A stretch of DNA of 64,000 nt from Cloeon dipterum (GCF_949628265.1 NC_088787.1:27518501-27582500), one strand, 5' to 3'; numbered from the stretch's first letter, positions 1-13,236 are shown. A program made the numbers and translations. Notes: generated from the sequence alone by a model not told the origin.

Positions 1-1530
1 ACAAATCAATAAATTATTATACTGTATAACTGTTGGAAGATGTCACATAAGGCAGGTGTACTCGGCATGAAATGTTTCTAAACGTTTATCGGTGTTTATA
101 ATAGCAGATTTTTTTCAATAGCTGCAGGAACCTGTCAAAATTAATAAATCATTATTTCCTCCAACTCCAATTTATTCACTCAATTTATTACTCTTTCAAT
201 TAATATAAAACCTATTTCAACCTTGTTTTCTGCTCCTTGAAAAAGCCAACTCAAAGAGCTGCATTTTATTAGAACTAGCAAATAAGACCTCTTATTTTAC
301 CTCAAAATTAAAGTTTCCCCAATAGGTTTTTTTTCTGCTTCAACCCTGCCAATTGCACGAATAATTAAAAAGCTAACTCAAGCAGACAGCATTATTGTAA
401 TAATATATGTTAACTTTAGAACAGTGCTTACAAAGTTAATAAATCGTTCAACATGCCAGCAGACGATGCAAGCGGAGAGCATTCTTTTTCGCCCCCACGC
501 ATCACTCGCTGATATATTTAACACATCACTCATTATTCAACTTTCAAAGAATTCCTCTCACTCCTATCTACATCAGCGACGACGCTCGTAAAATTCTGCA
601 GCGCGTCTGCCGGCCGAAAAGCAGCAAAAAACTGGTGATATGATAAACATGGCCACGCATTAAGCAGCAATTAAGCCGTGGACAACAGTGCAGCTTTGTT
701 CCCGTCTGTGGAGGCCGAGGGTTGCAGCTAGTTTGCCAGTAAATTATACACCGGATTGCCATCTTTTCTATGGTAGAATGCACAGCTTTATTTTTAGATA
801 TGTGCAAGAATAACAAACAAATCATGATTGAGAAGAATAATAACTAAGCGTTTAACGCTAATTTTAACACAAATTATAGCTGACACTTTTGAAAACAGCC
901 CGCAAATTCAGTCATATAATATGTAGAATATATTTTTCAAGATAATAAACCAATAACAAATGCTGTTGATGAAATGGAATTCATTTTGAAAAATGATCTA
1001 GCTTTAGTCACAGATGCAATGAAATCAATTTGTGAAAAAAATCAAACACAATGACCAAACTTCAGAGATCACCAATAAATTGGAACTTGATGTTAATTAT
1101 TACAAAAGTGAAACCAACATTTTGATTATTTCAAACCAAAGCATCAATTTATTCTCTTAACTCAAAATTTAAACGTTAAATCACACAGTCTAGAGACGAT
1201 TTTGAGCCAATCGAGAGGAGCACACAGAAGCTGGATACATTTTCAGATTAACAACGCTTACGTCATGTCGTCAACCAGCATCGTGAGCATAATGAACAAA
1301 ACAGGCTGAGGAGCGAGAAGACGGCATGCGTGACTGTAAAAAAACAACGAATTCGGTGCGAGATTGCAAAGAGGGCTGGCTGCAAAGAAACTTCCGATGG
1401 AAGAACCATCTGCACATTGACCTTGGGCGGCAGTGGCAAAAAACAAATTCGGTCGCATATGAAAAGCAATAAATTTTTCTATCAAGTGTGGCGTCGAGTC
1501 AAAATGTTGTTGCTCTTTGGCCGATTGTCC
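1..1530. other. AT-rich flank and 3' UTR of the RING/zinc-finger gene
   Basis: No convincing coding exon is seen on either strand. The part adjoining the stop codon at 1531 should be the 3' UTR of the minus-strand zinc-finger gene. A minus-strand AATAAA (TTTATT on the plus strand) lies at about 787-792 and is a candidate poly(A) signal. The short open frames here have no recognisable protein similarity. A mildly GC-rich stretch at 560-780 is unexplained. Confidence 0.5.
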
Positions 1531-4500
1531 TCACTTGGCCGCCGGGGTCGCGTTGATCACCGGTACCGAGTTGGGCTTTTCGCGCGCCTCCGAACCTTTG
1601 CCCGCGTTCGGGTGAGTGTTGCGGATGTGTCGCTCCAAATTGTCCTTGCGCCGCACCGGAATATCACATAGCGGACACTTGTACGGCTTTCTATCTGCAA
1701 CGCAAATTCATACAATTTATCGTTTGAGTTATTTTCATCTTAACAGGACATTTGTTTACTTCAGGTGCCCTCGGCAACTGGCAATTTTGAGTTACGTGTA
1801 CAACCGCCAATGACGAAACTTTGAGATGTAGTCACACATCGATAAAAAAAATACACGAAAAGCGTCAGAGTAAAACTTTGCTTCCATTGTGTTGAGCACT
1901 ATCACCCTTCCGTTTTCAAAGTATTTTACAGTCATTAGCCGCTGGGGTAAATAAGTTTCAGCCACCGCGGCAGGGCTGGGGTGATTCGCGGTGGGGCTGA
2001 TTAAGCAAACCATTGCCTCAAAATTTTGCATTATATTAATGCAAAATTTTTATTTTTAAGATTTTTTTCATTAGTTAACATCAATAGAGAATTTTAGTTG
2101 TATGTTAGTAAATCTATTATCAAAACTAATTTTATTCGGGATTGTTCAAATATTGATCACTTTTGAAGAAACCGATTAAATCAAGTTCTTTTCGATGGAC
2201 ACTGACTGATTAGCAAGATTTTAATTAGTGTGATTATCTTAGTATTTTCGTTTTTTCCACGGTGTAAAAGCAATATTTCAGTTTGTTATAAGATTTATTG
2301 TATTGTAACTCACATAAATTTTAATTGAGTGTAATTCAAAATCAGTCTGGTAACAATTGCTACGATTTCATAAAAATAGGTTAATAATACTGCGTGCACG
2401 CCACACACCAGCTCAGAGATAGATGATACACGGCGAGAGCGCCATCGCGGAAGAATCGAGCGCGCGCTCTCAGTGCATGTGTGCCATAATAAGCTCGGCA
2501 CACTGAGTGCCGCGCCGCGGTAAGCGTGTGTTGTATCAGGATTGCAGGCAGGCCAAGCGGGTAAGGCCAAAAAGCTATCGCGTCATATGTGGGAAAACAT
2601 TTTTTTTTTTCAAATAGACGAAGATAGTTTGTAGACGTTCAAGTTGTAAAAGTTTGCCCTTTGGAGAGCAATAAAATGTTAGGGTACGTAGTACGACATC
2701 CCAAACCGGACATTAATATATATTTATAATTGAAGTTTTTTGTATATTGTGACAAAAATTATCTGGAGGGGTGGTGGATATTTCCTTTGTCGATTCGAAA
2801 AATGATTTAATAGCCACTGCCATAAAGGTTAAATTATATTTTTGAAATAGACGATGCCACACAAGAGTGTCTGGTAGATTAGAATGCGCATTGAAAAAGT
2901 TATGCAGCTGAATTCAATACAGTGAGAGATGCAATTTTTCAATTAATTAAATAATTTTCTGGTTATTGGGGAACCTAATCAAAACACAGGCAATATTGTT
3001 TTTCTGTAAATCAATATTAGAATATAAGGAATCAAAGTTATAAAAATTTTGTCACTCAAAGTATGAATAAAATCGTTAAGAGATATAATATAATATGAGA
3101 GACGAATTAGTAATTTTAGGATTTTTCTCTTAAACTTTTTCAGAACTGCGGTTTTTCATTCGTATTATAAGATGCATCGTTCATCTGTCAGATATATGAT
3201 GTTTTTGCCTTCCAAGGCTTATGGTAAGTCATCTTGAACATTTTAGAGGTTGCAACATATTTATTTAAATCATAACTGAATATTTTTAAAAAAATTATTT
3301 GTGCACGTCAGATTTGACATTAAGTGAACTTGATTCGTAATTCGTGTTTCCTTTTGGTGTGCGACCTCAATAGGCGGCGGGCGATTAGCAATTTTCCGTG
3401 TTGCTCGCTTGGTGTATGTGTTACGTGTGTCGGTCGGTTGTTTGTTGTTATGGTCGCACTCAAGGCAACTCAACGTCCTCAGCTTGACAGTTAAACCCAC
3501 CGCGGGGCCAGGCTTTCAGCCGTTTGCAGAGAGTTAGCGCGCGCTTTGAGGTGGCGAACGTCGCTAAAGTGCCTGCGTCCGCGTCTCTTTGGTACCCAAA
3601 GTGACCGGCGTGATGGCGCAGTGAGAATCGTGCTGCACAGGCAGCATGAAATATTAGAAGGTCTCGCCGGAGCGCAATTAGCACGCACAAAATTCGATTT
3701 GAGAACCAGTAGATTTCATCTGGCGCAAGTCCAAACGACAAGATAATTTTAAATCACACTCGAGGATATTATTAATTTTACACTGATATTATAATTACTA
3801 TCTTTATTTTGCATTTAACGACCTTGTAAATTAAAGAAAATTGGCTAAATGATCAACATACCTTTCAAACGATATCATGTAACGCATTCTTTGTATCTCA
3901 AACGCCATAAATGAAAAATTTCCTTGAAATTTGAGACTAACACCATCTATCATATATAATTATATATTTTATCTGTGCGAAAAATGAAATATCGCTCTTT
4001 GATCATAACTTTACACCAATAAGTATTGTTTTTTGGCTTGTTCAATTTTTAATTTAGAAATTTGACTTTCTATATTTTCATAATTTTGCTCCACATAAGT
4101 TGCATTTTTGATGTAAATATGTCGCTCAGTTTTTTGTAATGATGAAGCGTGTATTCACATGGAGATTAAATAATAACCATACAAAATTATAATATATATT
4201 TTAGATTTAAAATATCACTTTAAAAGAATTGTTGAACAATTCTTTCTTAACCTAAGCAATTCTTACTGTGAAATTTTACTGTGATATGAATATATCATTG
4301 AAATATAGTGCAATTCACTCAAAAAATTTAATCCAGCTTCTAATTGACCAGCCCGTTGGCTCGCATTGTTAAGGCATTCTCAGGAGTGTCAAAGCAATGG
4401 GAGGTATTTGAGCAGTTCGGAGATCTAATACTGGCTACCCAATGTCAGAGATGGCAAAAAGTGGTTAGTTTAGTGACTCGATGAAATGCTCAAATTGCTC

Positions 4501-7274
4501 AACGGGCTGGGAGGCGCACCGGCGCCGACTCGCTACTTGCTGGTTTGCACCTTTCCAGCATGCGTGATTTGGCTTCACGGGACAAATGTCTAGCGTTTCA
4601 ATGCAGTCCTCGGTGCAGAGGCAAGTGGCCCTTCAGTGGGCTGGGTCCCTGTGCGGCCTGGTGCGCCCATGTTATCCGTTCGCGGTGTTATTGGGACCCG
4701 GGTTTCAGCATTCGTGCTAGTGCAGTGCGCGCCCTTCCCGGTCCTCGGACGGACAAGGATAAAAAGAGCAAAAAAAAAAAAAAAAATTAATTCCAAAGCA
4801 TTTTTAAACTTTGGCGTGTAATTTTAAATTTTATAGTATTAGCGTCAAACAAGAAAAACTATGAAATTTGTATGAAACGTCTTCCAAATAATTAAACAGA
4901 CGTGTTCCAGTATGAAATAATCTCTACTGCTTCTATTCAGAGACATTTTGCAGGTTAATTTTTGTTCAATAATTAAATTAAATATCCAATTTGCAAATAT
5001 CTTATTATCTTCCTAGGTCTAAGCATCATATTTTGAGCAAAATGTTCTAATTTGTGTCTGGAAGTTAACTAAAACAATAATTTACAAATATGCCCAACAA
5101 AACGTTTGTAAAATATTCTCTAACGTTTTCTGATAATAAAAATGATCAGAATACCTGAATGAATTGCCATGTGCCTTCCCAAATCTCTTTTCAGTCTAAA
5201 TGCCATGTCGCAGATCTTGCACGCGTGATCCCTCCTTCTCGTGTGGATCAGTTTGTGATGCGACAGGGTTGCGTTGAAACCAAAACTCTTCCCACACTGT
5301 TCGCACATGTATGGTTTATCCTCTGCAAAATTTGGCTATAATTAATATTCTGCTGGCCATTTAATTCAGAATTGCCCACTTGTGTGCACAACCATGTGCT
5401 TGGTCAAATTGCTGACGTCCTTAAATCGTTTTTCACACTTGGTGCACGGAAACAGCCGTTCCTCCGAGTGAACTGCATTGTGCTTGGTTAGCGCGTTGTG
5501 ATCTCTAAATCCTTTTCCACAAATTTCACAACAGTATGGTCTCTCCCCTGGAATCCAGCCAGTTGCATTCGGAAAATTTGTTGCTAAGTTGCTTTCTCAC
5601 CCGTATGGAGCATCATATGCCTCCTCAGTTTGCCTTTTTGAGCAAAATCCTTATTGCAGTAAACACACACAAACGGCCTCTTTCCTATAAGATCGAATGA
5701 TATTTTGAATCAAATAAAAAATAATAAGCAGTTTATTAAAGCAACTTGATCTTGATAAAAATTCCTTAAGAATTTTCAGAGTCCAATTCAAATAAAACTG
5801 ATGTCTCAATCTGTAACGATTTTTAGAAAGACAGTGAGAAGTAACATTTGAGTCTCGTGTTGAAAGATTTGATGACTGAAGCAGCATTGCATTTTAGGTG
5901 ATAGATATCAGACAAGATTTAATTGCTTCTAACAAACCAGAGTGAGATCGGATGTGAATTTTGTAGTGGGTGATGGAGATGAACCCTTTCCCACATTGGG
6001 TGCACTCAAATGGTTTTTCTGTGCTGCCACAGGATATGTGATAGTGAACATTAGCTCTGGTTGAAAAACTCCGCTTGCAGACATTGCAAGTGTATGATTT
6101 CTTAACCCCTGAAACAGTTAAAAGTGTAAGAGACAATCAACGAATTCAACTGAAAAAGCACCTTTCTGCACTTGAATATGACTTGGCAGTGGTTCAGCCT
6201 TCTTCCCTCTCTTCTTTTTCGTTTTTATAGCACTGCCAGCTTCATTTTGTTCAACATGCACTTCACTCTCTTTTGGAATATCAGTTGTGGCCTCTTCTGG
6301 CTTCTCTGTTTCAACAATGTTTTCTTGTGATGTTTCCTCAACTTCTTTCTTGTCTTCTACCAGGCACAATTTTGGCTCCTCTTGAACAGGAATTGCTGCA
6401 TTGGCTAGTCTTCTCTCCATAACTTGCTTCTGGCAATTAAGGTCAATTTTTGGGAACCGCAGACTCTTTTTGAAAGGTAGTGAAACTGTTTTCTCACAAG
6501 GCAGTCTCTCGAACATCACTTCTGGGCTTTTGTCTCGAGTAAAAGTCGGTGATGGACACCTGAAGTCTGGACTGATCAGATTTAGTGGTTGTTGCTGCTG
6601 GATGGGGAGAAATTTGTCCGTGGAATGAAGCTCAACAACCGATTTTCGGCAGTCAAATCCAGCATCTAAATTAAGATACCTTTGGTCCACAGGGTTCAAA
6701 TCGCAACAGTAGGATTCTATCACAGGTGGCCTCAACTCTGTGTACCCTGAAAAATCGAATAATGTATTTTTTTAACAGATATTAAAATGTTAATGATTGT
6801 TCATCAACACAAACTCTTTTGCAATAAATATTTTATATGAATTTACTTATGCGATGCTAGAAGAAAAATATAAACTACTTAATGTTAAATATGATAAATA
6901 TGAATCTGCATATGTACTTAATTGCTCCTCGCTTTGTTGGCATTCTAGGCAACCAGTTTCTTCTTTCAGCAAACAAATCCTACATTTTGTGTGCCCACAA
7001 GTGTCTTGAACGAGTCTGTTCTGCTTGCTGTTAATTGGTAACTCGCACTTAGGACAACAAGTATTATTGATGAGGTTGCTTGTCATTTCGTCCACTGAAA
7101 CACCTGAACCAGAATAAAAATGATGAGTCCGCAGCCCACAGGGTATTTCCCTGCCTCCTACATACCCATATTTTGGCCACGTTGATCTAAGTTGCGGTGA
7201 AAGGTCAGGTCGTGCGGCTGAGGCTGCTGCCTCTGCGACCCTTGGAAGCCCTCTGGCGAAATTATCACTGACAT
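1531..7274 (-). CDS. RING finger plus eight C2H2 zinc fingers, nuclear-type protein
   Basis: The model has eight exons: 7274-7166, 7103-6918, 6746-6162, 6108-5938, 5684-5601, 5547-5380, 5322-5155 and 1694-1531. All junctions are phase-compatible and give 544 residues. An N-terminal C3HC4-like RING (residues about 50-85, CPKC, CGHTKC, CLEC) is followed by a charged linker of about 200 residues with a KKKRGKK basic patch, then eight finger units joined by TGEKP-like linkers. The first unit ends in H-x2-C and is atypical. Splices fall inside the inter-finger linkers and rebuild normal spacing (HS-D-RKPY, HT-K-DKPY, HTGERPY), which strongly supports the chain. The start at 7274 is chosen because it stays in phase across a 62-nt intron; ATG 7086 is an alternative. 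It is probably a DNA-binding regulator with possible E3 ligase activity. The ortholog is not recognised. Confidence 0.85.
1695..5154 (-). other. 3.46 kb last intron of the RING/zinc-finger gene
   Basis: This intron separates the eighth finger and C-terminal tail from the rest of the protein. It contains a SINE-like retroposon (about 4350-4786), GC-rich islands at about 2390-2570 and 3350-3740, and otherwise AT-rich sequence. Open frames inside it show no recognisable domain. An alternative last exon between 5154 and 1694 cannot be excluded. Confidence 0.55.
4350..4786 (+). mobile_element. SINE-like retroposon with poly(A) tail
   Basis: About 440 bp, relatively GC-rich against an AT-rich intron, ends in an uninterrupted run of 17 A (4770-4786). 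Near the left edge, TGGCTCGCATTGTTAAGG (4356-4373) resembles a tRNA A box. GTTCGGAGATC (4415-4425) resembles a B box about 40 nt downstream, the spacing expected for a tRNA-derived SINE. Possible but imperfect target-site duplication: TTAATCCA before the element and TTAATTCCA after the tail. No protein-coding content is credible. Family identity is unknown, and no second copy was noticed in the window. Confidence 0.4.
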
Positions 7275-8804
7275 GACTCACGCCTTTCTGCACTAAATTG
7301 TGCAAAATTTGTCCCAGACTCGGCCAATCTATGGTCTGTAGGGAGGTTGAGTTTCTCACACAAATCAACAAAAACAAACTGAACTAGCTGCTGCATACAG
7401 CAGCGCCAGCAGCGGATGGAATAGAAATTGTACGTAGCATACATTTATTTCGTTTATTTTATGGAGTTGTGGCGCCAATCATAAAGTAAAAAGTTTTTTA
7501 TTTTAGATTTTACTAATTATTCCGTCAACAAATTTCTATGAAACTAATACTATTAAAATTCTGTCATTAAAAGTTACAATCAATAGAAAAAAAACCGAGA
7601 TTAAAGATAAATAAACGAACCTGATGATCGAAGGCACCACGATCGTGCTGCAACGTTTTTACATTATTGTTCTTTAAGAAAGAAATAATTAAATTATATC
7701 ATATTCGATACAAATTATACAAGATATCATACAACAAATAATACTTTGTTAAAAATGTGTCTATTTACGAGATTTTCTGATTTTTCACCATCTTATGTAT
7801 AAATAAATAATGATTATATATTTTTGAAGGCGAGAGAGAACAATAACATTAGTTAATTTTATTATTAATACACAATTTTGTATAGGAGATAACCGCATTA
7901 TAACGAAAAATAATACGCATTGATAATATGTACATAATTATAATTATTTCATTGAACAATAATTTTAACTTTCAGCCCTTTTGGGGTTCTTTTTGTAAAG
8001 TGAAAGTACAATCTTCGACCATCACGCACAGCACTCTTCTTATTGTTAGTTAGTGTACAATGGTATTAATTCTTGTTGAAGAAACGAGGAGTGTAAGTGG
8101 TCGAATGGTGTTTGGACCACATGCACTTACTTTTAAAATATATCGAGGTTCTTGGAACCACAGGAATTTTGAATTCCCCCCCCCCCCAAATCCAAATGAA
8201 CTTAACTGTTAAATTAAGAACATTAAATTATGAATGAAACATTTATTCACTAAACTGTTCAGTTTACACATTTATTAACAAGCTTGCAGGAATAAATGAT
8301 TTTAAGAATTATAACATTCATGTTTACTTTAAATTCAGAAATGTGCATACCAGATGAACAAGAAACTTTGCCTCTCAATTTATTCATGGAATCTATTGTC
8401 TATCGCAGTCTTTAAAATGTTGAGGAAAGAGTAAAAAGAGCGTAAAAAACTAATAGTTATTTGTATAAAAGATATAAGTCAGTTTTGACAAATTTTCCAA
8501 CTCTGTATAAAGATTTTTTAATAGAAAACAAACGAAGAAAATATGTTTTCTTATTTTTACAAAAATACTTCATGATAAATACTAGAAAATTACAATTAGA
8601 CCATCAAGCTTTTCATATGGAATGTGGTATGCCTATAATGTATGAAGCTCTAGATAATAAAATCAATTAAAATTGAAACAGTTAACAGACCTAAAGCTCC
8701 CAGCTTTTCGCCTCCTTTTTCCATCAACAGCGGAATAAAGATAATACAGTTTTACTGCGTTTAATTGGAGTACATCTATTATAGTACTCTATAATTAATG
8801 AGGT
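7275..8804. other. Intergenic region between two minus-strand genes
   Basis: It holds the promoter of the zinc-finger gene (GC-richer, about 7275-7440) and the 3' flank of the chimaerin gene. The middle is AT-rich with a short poly-C run near 8178-8187. The longest open frame (8461-8670) is low-complexity Lys/Tyr/Phe-rich sequence without a recognisable domain. No RNA gene was recognised. Confidence 0.5.
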
Positions 8805-11781
8805 CTAGAATATAAGGCTATGATTAGTTATGATAGCCTCTATCACTGCGATTTCTGTGTCCATGCCAGGAATGCCACCCTGGCTGTTAAGCGAAGGTAG
8901 CTCCAACGCCGGCATCAAGGTCGGTGCAAAGACGGTCGCGATGTTGTGCGCCGACATTTTGTTTGTTTCTGCAGAAGAAGCCACCCTGAAGAAAACAAAG
9001 AGATGAATATTTGACATTTAATATGGGACAAATCTTCATATATACCTTGCTAAGTGTTCTACCAAGTATTTCAGGGTGTGGTAGTGAGCAACTGGAAGGC
9101 AATTAACTGCCAACTTGAGGGCTGACACTTGCTCTGATAGCACCCGATTTTCTGCAATAAGGTTTACATGAAAAAGAAACCATATTGTGCTCTAGAAAGT
9201 AGAAAGACAAGAAAAAGAAATTATTTCTTATTTAAGTCTAAAATGTTTACACGATGCTAAGTTTTCACAATTTACATTCATTCTTTATTTTTATTAGCGG
9301 GTTTTACAACAGCAACAGCAGCAAACTAAACATTCATGCTTTGGTTCATGTTTTATAGTGTAGCACCTTAAAAATCAGGTTAAGAAACAAAAAATTAATT
9401 GAAGGTGTTCTCACTCGAGGAAGGCTGTGTGAATGACACTTGGAAAATTACTTAAAATCAGCAAACACAAATCGTTCATGCAGCAATAAAAATTGCACGA
9501 ATGCCTATTAAAAAATAATAAATTTTATGCGAGGAGCGAAAACTGTTACATACCTGCAGCTGAACAGAGCATCGGGTGAACTTCAAAAGTAATTATTGGA
9601 ATAGGGAGAAGTCTGAGGAAAAGCTTCAGAGTCCCAGCTATCACATTGACGTTGTCAAATACTACCGGACTTAACTCAGTCTTTTCTCCATCTTTGGAAT
9701 ATAAATTTTAAAATTTTAAAATAACGCTTACATGAAAACCTGAGGGTTTTAATTACGGTAATTACCTTTGTCAAATGCCATCTTGAGATTTTCCACATGA
9801 TCTGAGAAGCCTGGAACCCTGTACAAGCCCTCGGCATTGGCAAGTCCTCGGCGTTCAATTTCCTCCACGCACTTGTCCACAACAAACGGCCTTGAAGTCT
9901 TCAGCGCTTTGGTTAAGGTGGTGAGATCAACTCCAAAAATGCCGCGGAGGTTACTGAGATCAGGACAGCAATCACTAGGCACTTTCTCACTGCACTTATG
10001 GTGAGCGCTGAAGCCACAGTCTAAATATATATATGGTATCTAATTAAATGCGGGTAAATATTTTTTGCAATAAAATTATTTTTCTTTAAAATTTAACTTT
10101 GCGAAGTAAATATAAAAACATGACAAAACACACATACTAGTTAGAGACGACAAAATATTAAACACACGGCGATAGAAATATTTTAAAACTTCCAAAATAT
10201 AATTTTGAAGTATTTATACTTATAATCAACGTTCGATATACTGGTGACTTAAATATTTCCACCTCTCGTGGCTTAGATGAACAAAAAACACATTAAAATT
10301 AGCAAACTAAAGAGATCTGATCACTTACCATCGCACTTAACGCCTTGCGCGCTGAACCCCCAGAGAAAGTTCCCACAGAATTCGCACCAGTTGAGGCCCT
10401 TGAAGTTGTACGTCTTGAAGGAGTGAGCTTTATCATAGGAGTCCCTTTTCTTCTCTTCCCCAAAGTTGTTGTTCCCTGATTTCATTTTCTACAGCATCGG
10501 GTAATCATTGCAGCTTAACTATTATGCTCTTTTAACAAAACTTGATTACTTTGGTCTTCTCCAGCGTTTTCATTTTCAGTCTGTTTAACGTCATGTAAGG
10601 GCTTTTCTCGTAATTGTCATACGAGTACATTTTCTCCAAATAAGATCCAGCTTTGTTCTCAATGTACATGGTGACAAGTCCATCGGCCACCAGGTCACCA
10701 ATAGTTCCGAAGCGTTTATTTTTAACGAAGAAAGTTCTGTCGTTTTCATCAAAAAAGATCTTGAAATTCTTGACCGCTCCAGAAATTCTTAAAAAAAAAC
10801 AAATAAGGAAAATTTATTATAAACTAATTTAACATACCAAAAATGGCTGACGCTATTAGCTTACAGTGGTTTTATTTTTTTTTTTTTTTGAAATTTCTCA
10901 CCTGATGGAAAGGGTCTGTTGACCATCCCTGCTGGTACGGACCAAGTACATGCCATCTTCAGTGAGCAGTTTTACAGAGTGCGAGTGCGAAATGGAACCA
11001 TGATGTTCTGCGCCAAAATATTTCGTGTTCTTGTTCTCAACCACAGATAAAACAGGCTGCGGCTTTGGCGCTTCCTGCTGCAGTTGATACACTGAGGGAA
11101 ATTCGGAAGTGAAATATGTACATTTTTCCTTCCACAAGCCACAAACTCAAGCATTGGGGCTTTTATTACAAAAGGTATGTTTTGTACTGCTCTTACAGGA
11201 AGTTATATTTCGCTGATATGGCTTTGAAATTTAAATAAATTGTAAAACGCAAAGGAACACGCCAAGGTAACCTTTACTTAGCGTTACCAGACTTATAGCA
11301 TACTTAAAATTATATAATTTTTTTCACTACTTTCACAATCTAAAATTTGAAACTTTAAAATATTGAATTTCAATAAAAATGTGATATTTTCGAAGTTATA
11401 AATCTACATATCGCATACTGCAGAGAAATTAAATTTGCTGGGCTTTTATTATGAATAAATTAGGACGTTTAAAATACATATTCTATTGAAGCGATCGATC
11501 CAGAAAATATTAATAATGTATATTACAACATAATAGAGCACCAAGAAAAGTTTCTTTAACTTACAATCAGATTTCCAAACTCGTTCCTGGCTTCCGCCTT
11601 TGGTGCTATTTTTGGCCACTGCTTCTGCTACAAAGAAAATTTGCACTCTGTTATACTATCTCAGAGCTCATCACGAATAAATGTAAGCACAATGCAGTAG
11701 AACGCAATATACAGCGAATAAAATGCTCATTATCACGTCGTGTATTTTAATTGATAACAAAATTATCTTACCAGGCTGCAT
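8805..11781 (-). CDS. RhoGAP5A: Chimaerin-type Rac GTPase-activating protein (SH2-C1-RhoGAP)
   Basis: Nine exons (11781-11772, 11627-11565, 11091-10902, 10787-10550, 10488-10329, 10020-9766, 9691-9554, 9151-9046, 8985-8805) give 446 residues, close to vertebrate chimaerins (about 460). Order: a chimaerin-like lead-in ([14 protein letters not shown]), an SH2 domain (residues about 45-140, HHGSISHS and YLVRTS), a phorbol-ester/DAG-type C1 domain (about 175-228, [26 protein letters not shown]) and RhoGAP (about 240-446). The arginine finger is in GLYRVPG, with [15 protein letters not shown] and [14 protein letters not shown] helices. It should stimulate GTP hydrolysis on Rac at membranes in response to diacylglycerol; this comes from the family. 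The first coding exon carries only three codons, so alternative 5' exons are likely. The Drosophila relative is RhoGAP5A. Confidence 0.93.
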
Positions 11782-12329
11782 TTCGACCCGAGAAATGCGC
11801 TCAATCCATGAAAATATAATTTGTCTAAGCGAATAGATAAATCATAAGAAAAAAATAAAGAGCACGGCCGTGCTGTAAACAGAAGCAAACCATTAAAGGC
11901 AGACAACACACCAAGTGATCACCATTACCACCTGTGACAGCTGAGGAGAAGAACACACACAACCCACATCCACAGCCCTACTATCAAAATCAAACTCAAC
12001 TAAAGTAATTCAACGCTGCCAACATAGAAATGTGTACAAAATACAAAAAAAATCTTTCGATGTGCTCTCTTTTTTAAATTGACACAAATATGATCTTCTC
12101 TTCTTATTGGAAAATTTGAAAAAATTTGGAAAAATGTCCAAGAGTTATATGTAGTTTCATAATCTAAATACAAAGGATTAAGTAGAAAATGCTGTTTAAT
12201 TTTGTTGGCAGCACTAATATTGGTTTGTCTTGTCGCCAGGTTGCTTTTGCTTGTGGTTCACTTTTTGCCTTGAGGTGACAACTTTTCCAGCTGCTTCGCT
12301 GCTTGCTGACAGAATTGTTTTCGCAAATT
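11782..12329. promoter_or_regulatory. Shared head-to-head promoter interval, chimaerin / SRP19
   Basis: Only 548 bp separate the two divergent start codons, so both 5' UTRs and promoters must lie here. No TATA box is obvious at a sensible distance on either side. The interval is AT-rich with a more balanced stretch near 12230-12330. Bidirectional use is inferred from geometry alone. Confidence 0.5.
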
Positions 12330-13069
12330 ATGGCGTCGGCATACTACAAGGATATAAGCCACAGTGACAGGAAGAGGTAAAATTTGCGTCATTAATCCTT
12401 GATCCAATTTTTAAATCGCGTATGATATCATATTCATAATACATAATTTTTTTGAATCGAAACAATAATATTTATGTTCGTCATGATCTGACACTCGGCA
12501 CCCAGAATTTTAGTATTATTTTAATTCTGAATTGTTATTAGGTGGGTTTGTATCTACCCCGCGTACATCAACAGCAAGAAATCGAGGGCTGAGGGTCGTA
12601 GGGTTCCAATTGAGAAGGTGAGTCTGATCATATTAATATTATATTAGTTCTAGACCAGCGCGAATTGACAAACATAAAAAATTCTAGGCGGTGGATACCC
12701 CAACAGTGCAGGAAATGAAAGATGTGCTGCTTGCTGCCGGGTTCGCATCTACCTTTGGCATCGAGAGGAGCTTTTACAGTCGGGAAGGCAGCAAAGAGCC
12801 CCAGTATATCGGACGTGTCCGATTGCAGCTTAAGAATGATAAAGGAGACCCACTGAATCCTGAATTCCCGACAAGTACGACCAAAATTTAGGATAATTAC
12901 TTGATGATTGATTGCAACTATATTTTTCGTTTTAGGAGACTCGGTTTTGCTACATCTAGGAGAGATGATTCCAAAGTTGAAGTCTAGAACTCAGCAAAAG
13001 CAGTCGACTGAACAGCAAGCCTCCCAGTCGACCTCATCATCCAAGAAAAAGGGCAAAGGCAGACGCTAA
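12330..13069 (+). CDS. Srp19: Signal recognition particle 19 kDa protein
   Basis: Four exons (12330-12376, 12542-12617, 12688-12874, 12936-13069) give 147 residues; human SRP19 has 144. Conserved blocks are visible: RWVCIYPAYINSKKS, AEGRRVPIEKAVDTPT, FYSREGS, GRVRVQ-like GRVRLQLKND, and the C-terminal GEMIPKLKSRTQ followed by a Ser/Gln-rich linker and a Lys/Arg-rich tail (KKKGKGRR). SRP19 binds helices 6 and 8 of SRP RNA early in assembly and prepares the site for SRP54, so it acts in co-translational targeting to the ER. All phases agree. The stop lies 168 bp from the stop of the convergent Ig gene. Confidence 0.97.
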
Positions 13070-13236
13070 TCTCAAATCAAACTTTTATATTCTGCGTTAA
13101 GTTTTTATTTTGTAAATTGTCGAGAATACTAATTGATTCCAGACCTTACACTTTGTTTTCTCGCTTATCAACTTCTCCCTAACCAATCCCAATCACATAA
13201 ATTACTATATTTATCAAGTCAACTGAGCGCGGCGAA

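Noticed and set aside
4545-4821. Open frames on both strands near 4.5-4.8 kb
   Set aside because: They lie in the SINE-like element and end in its poly(A) tail.
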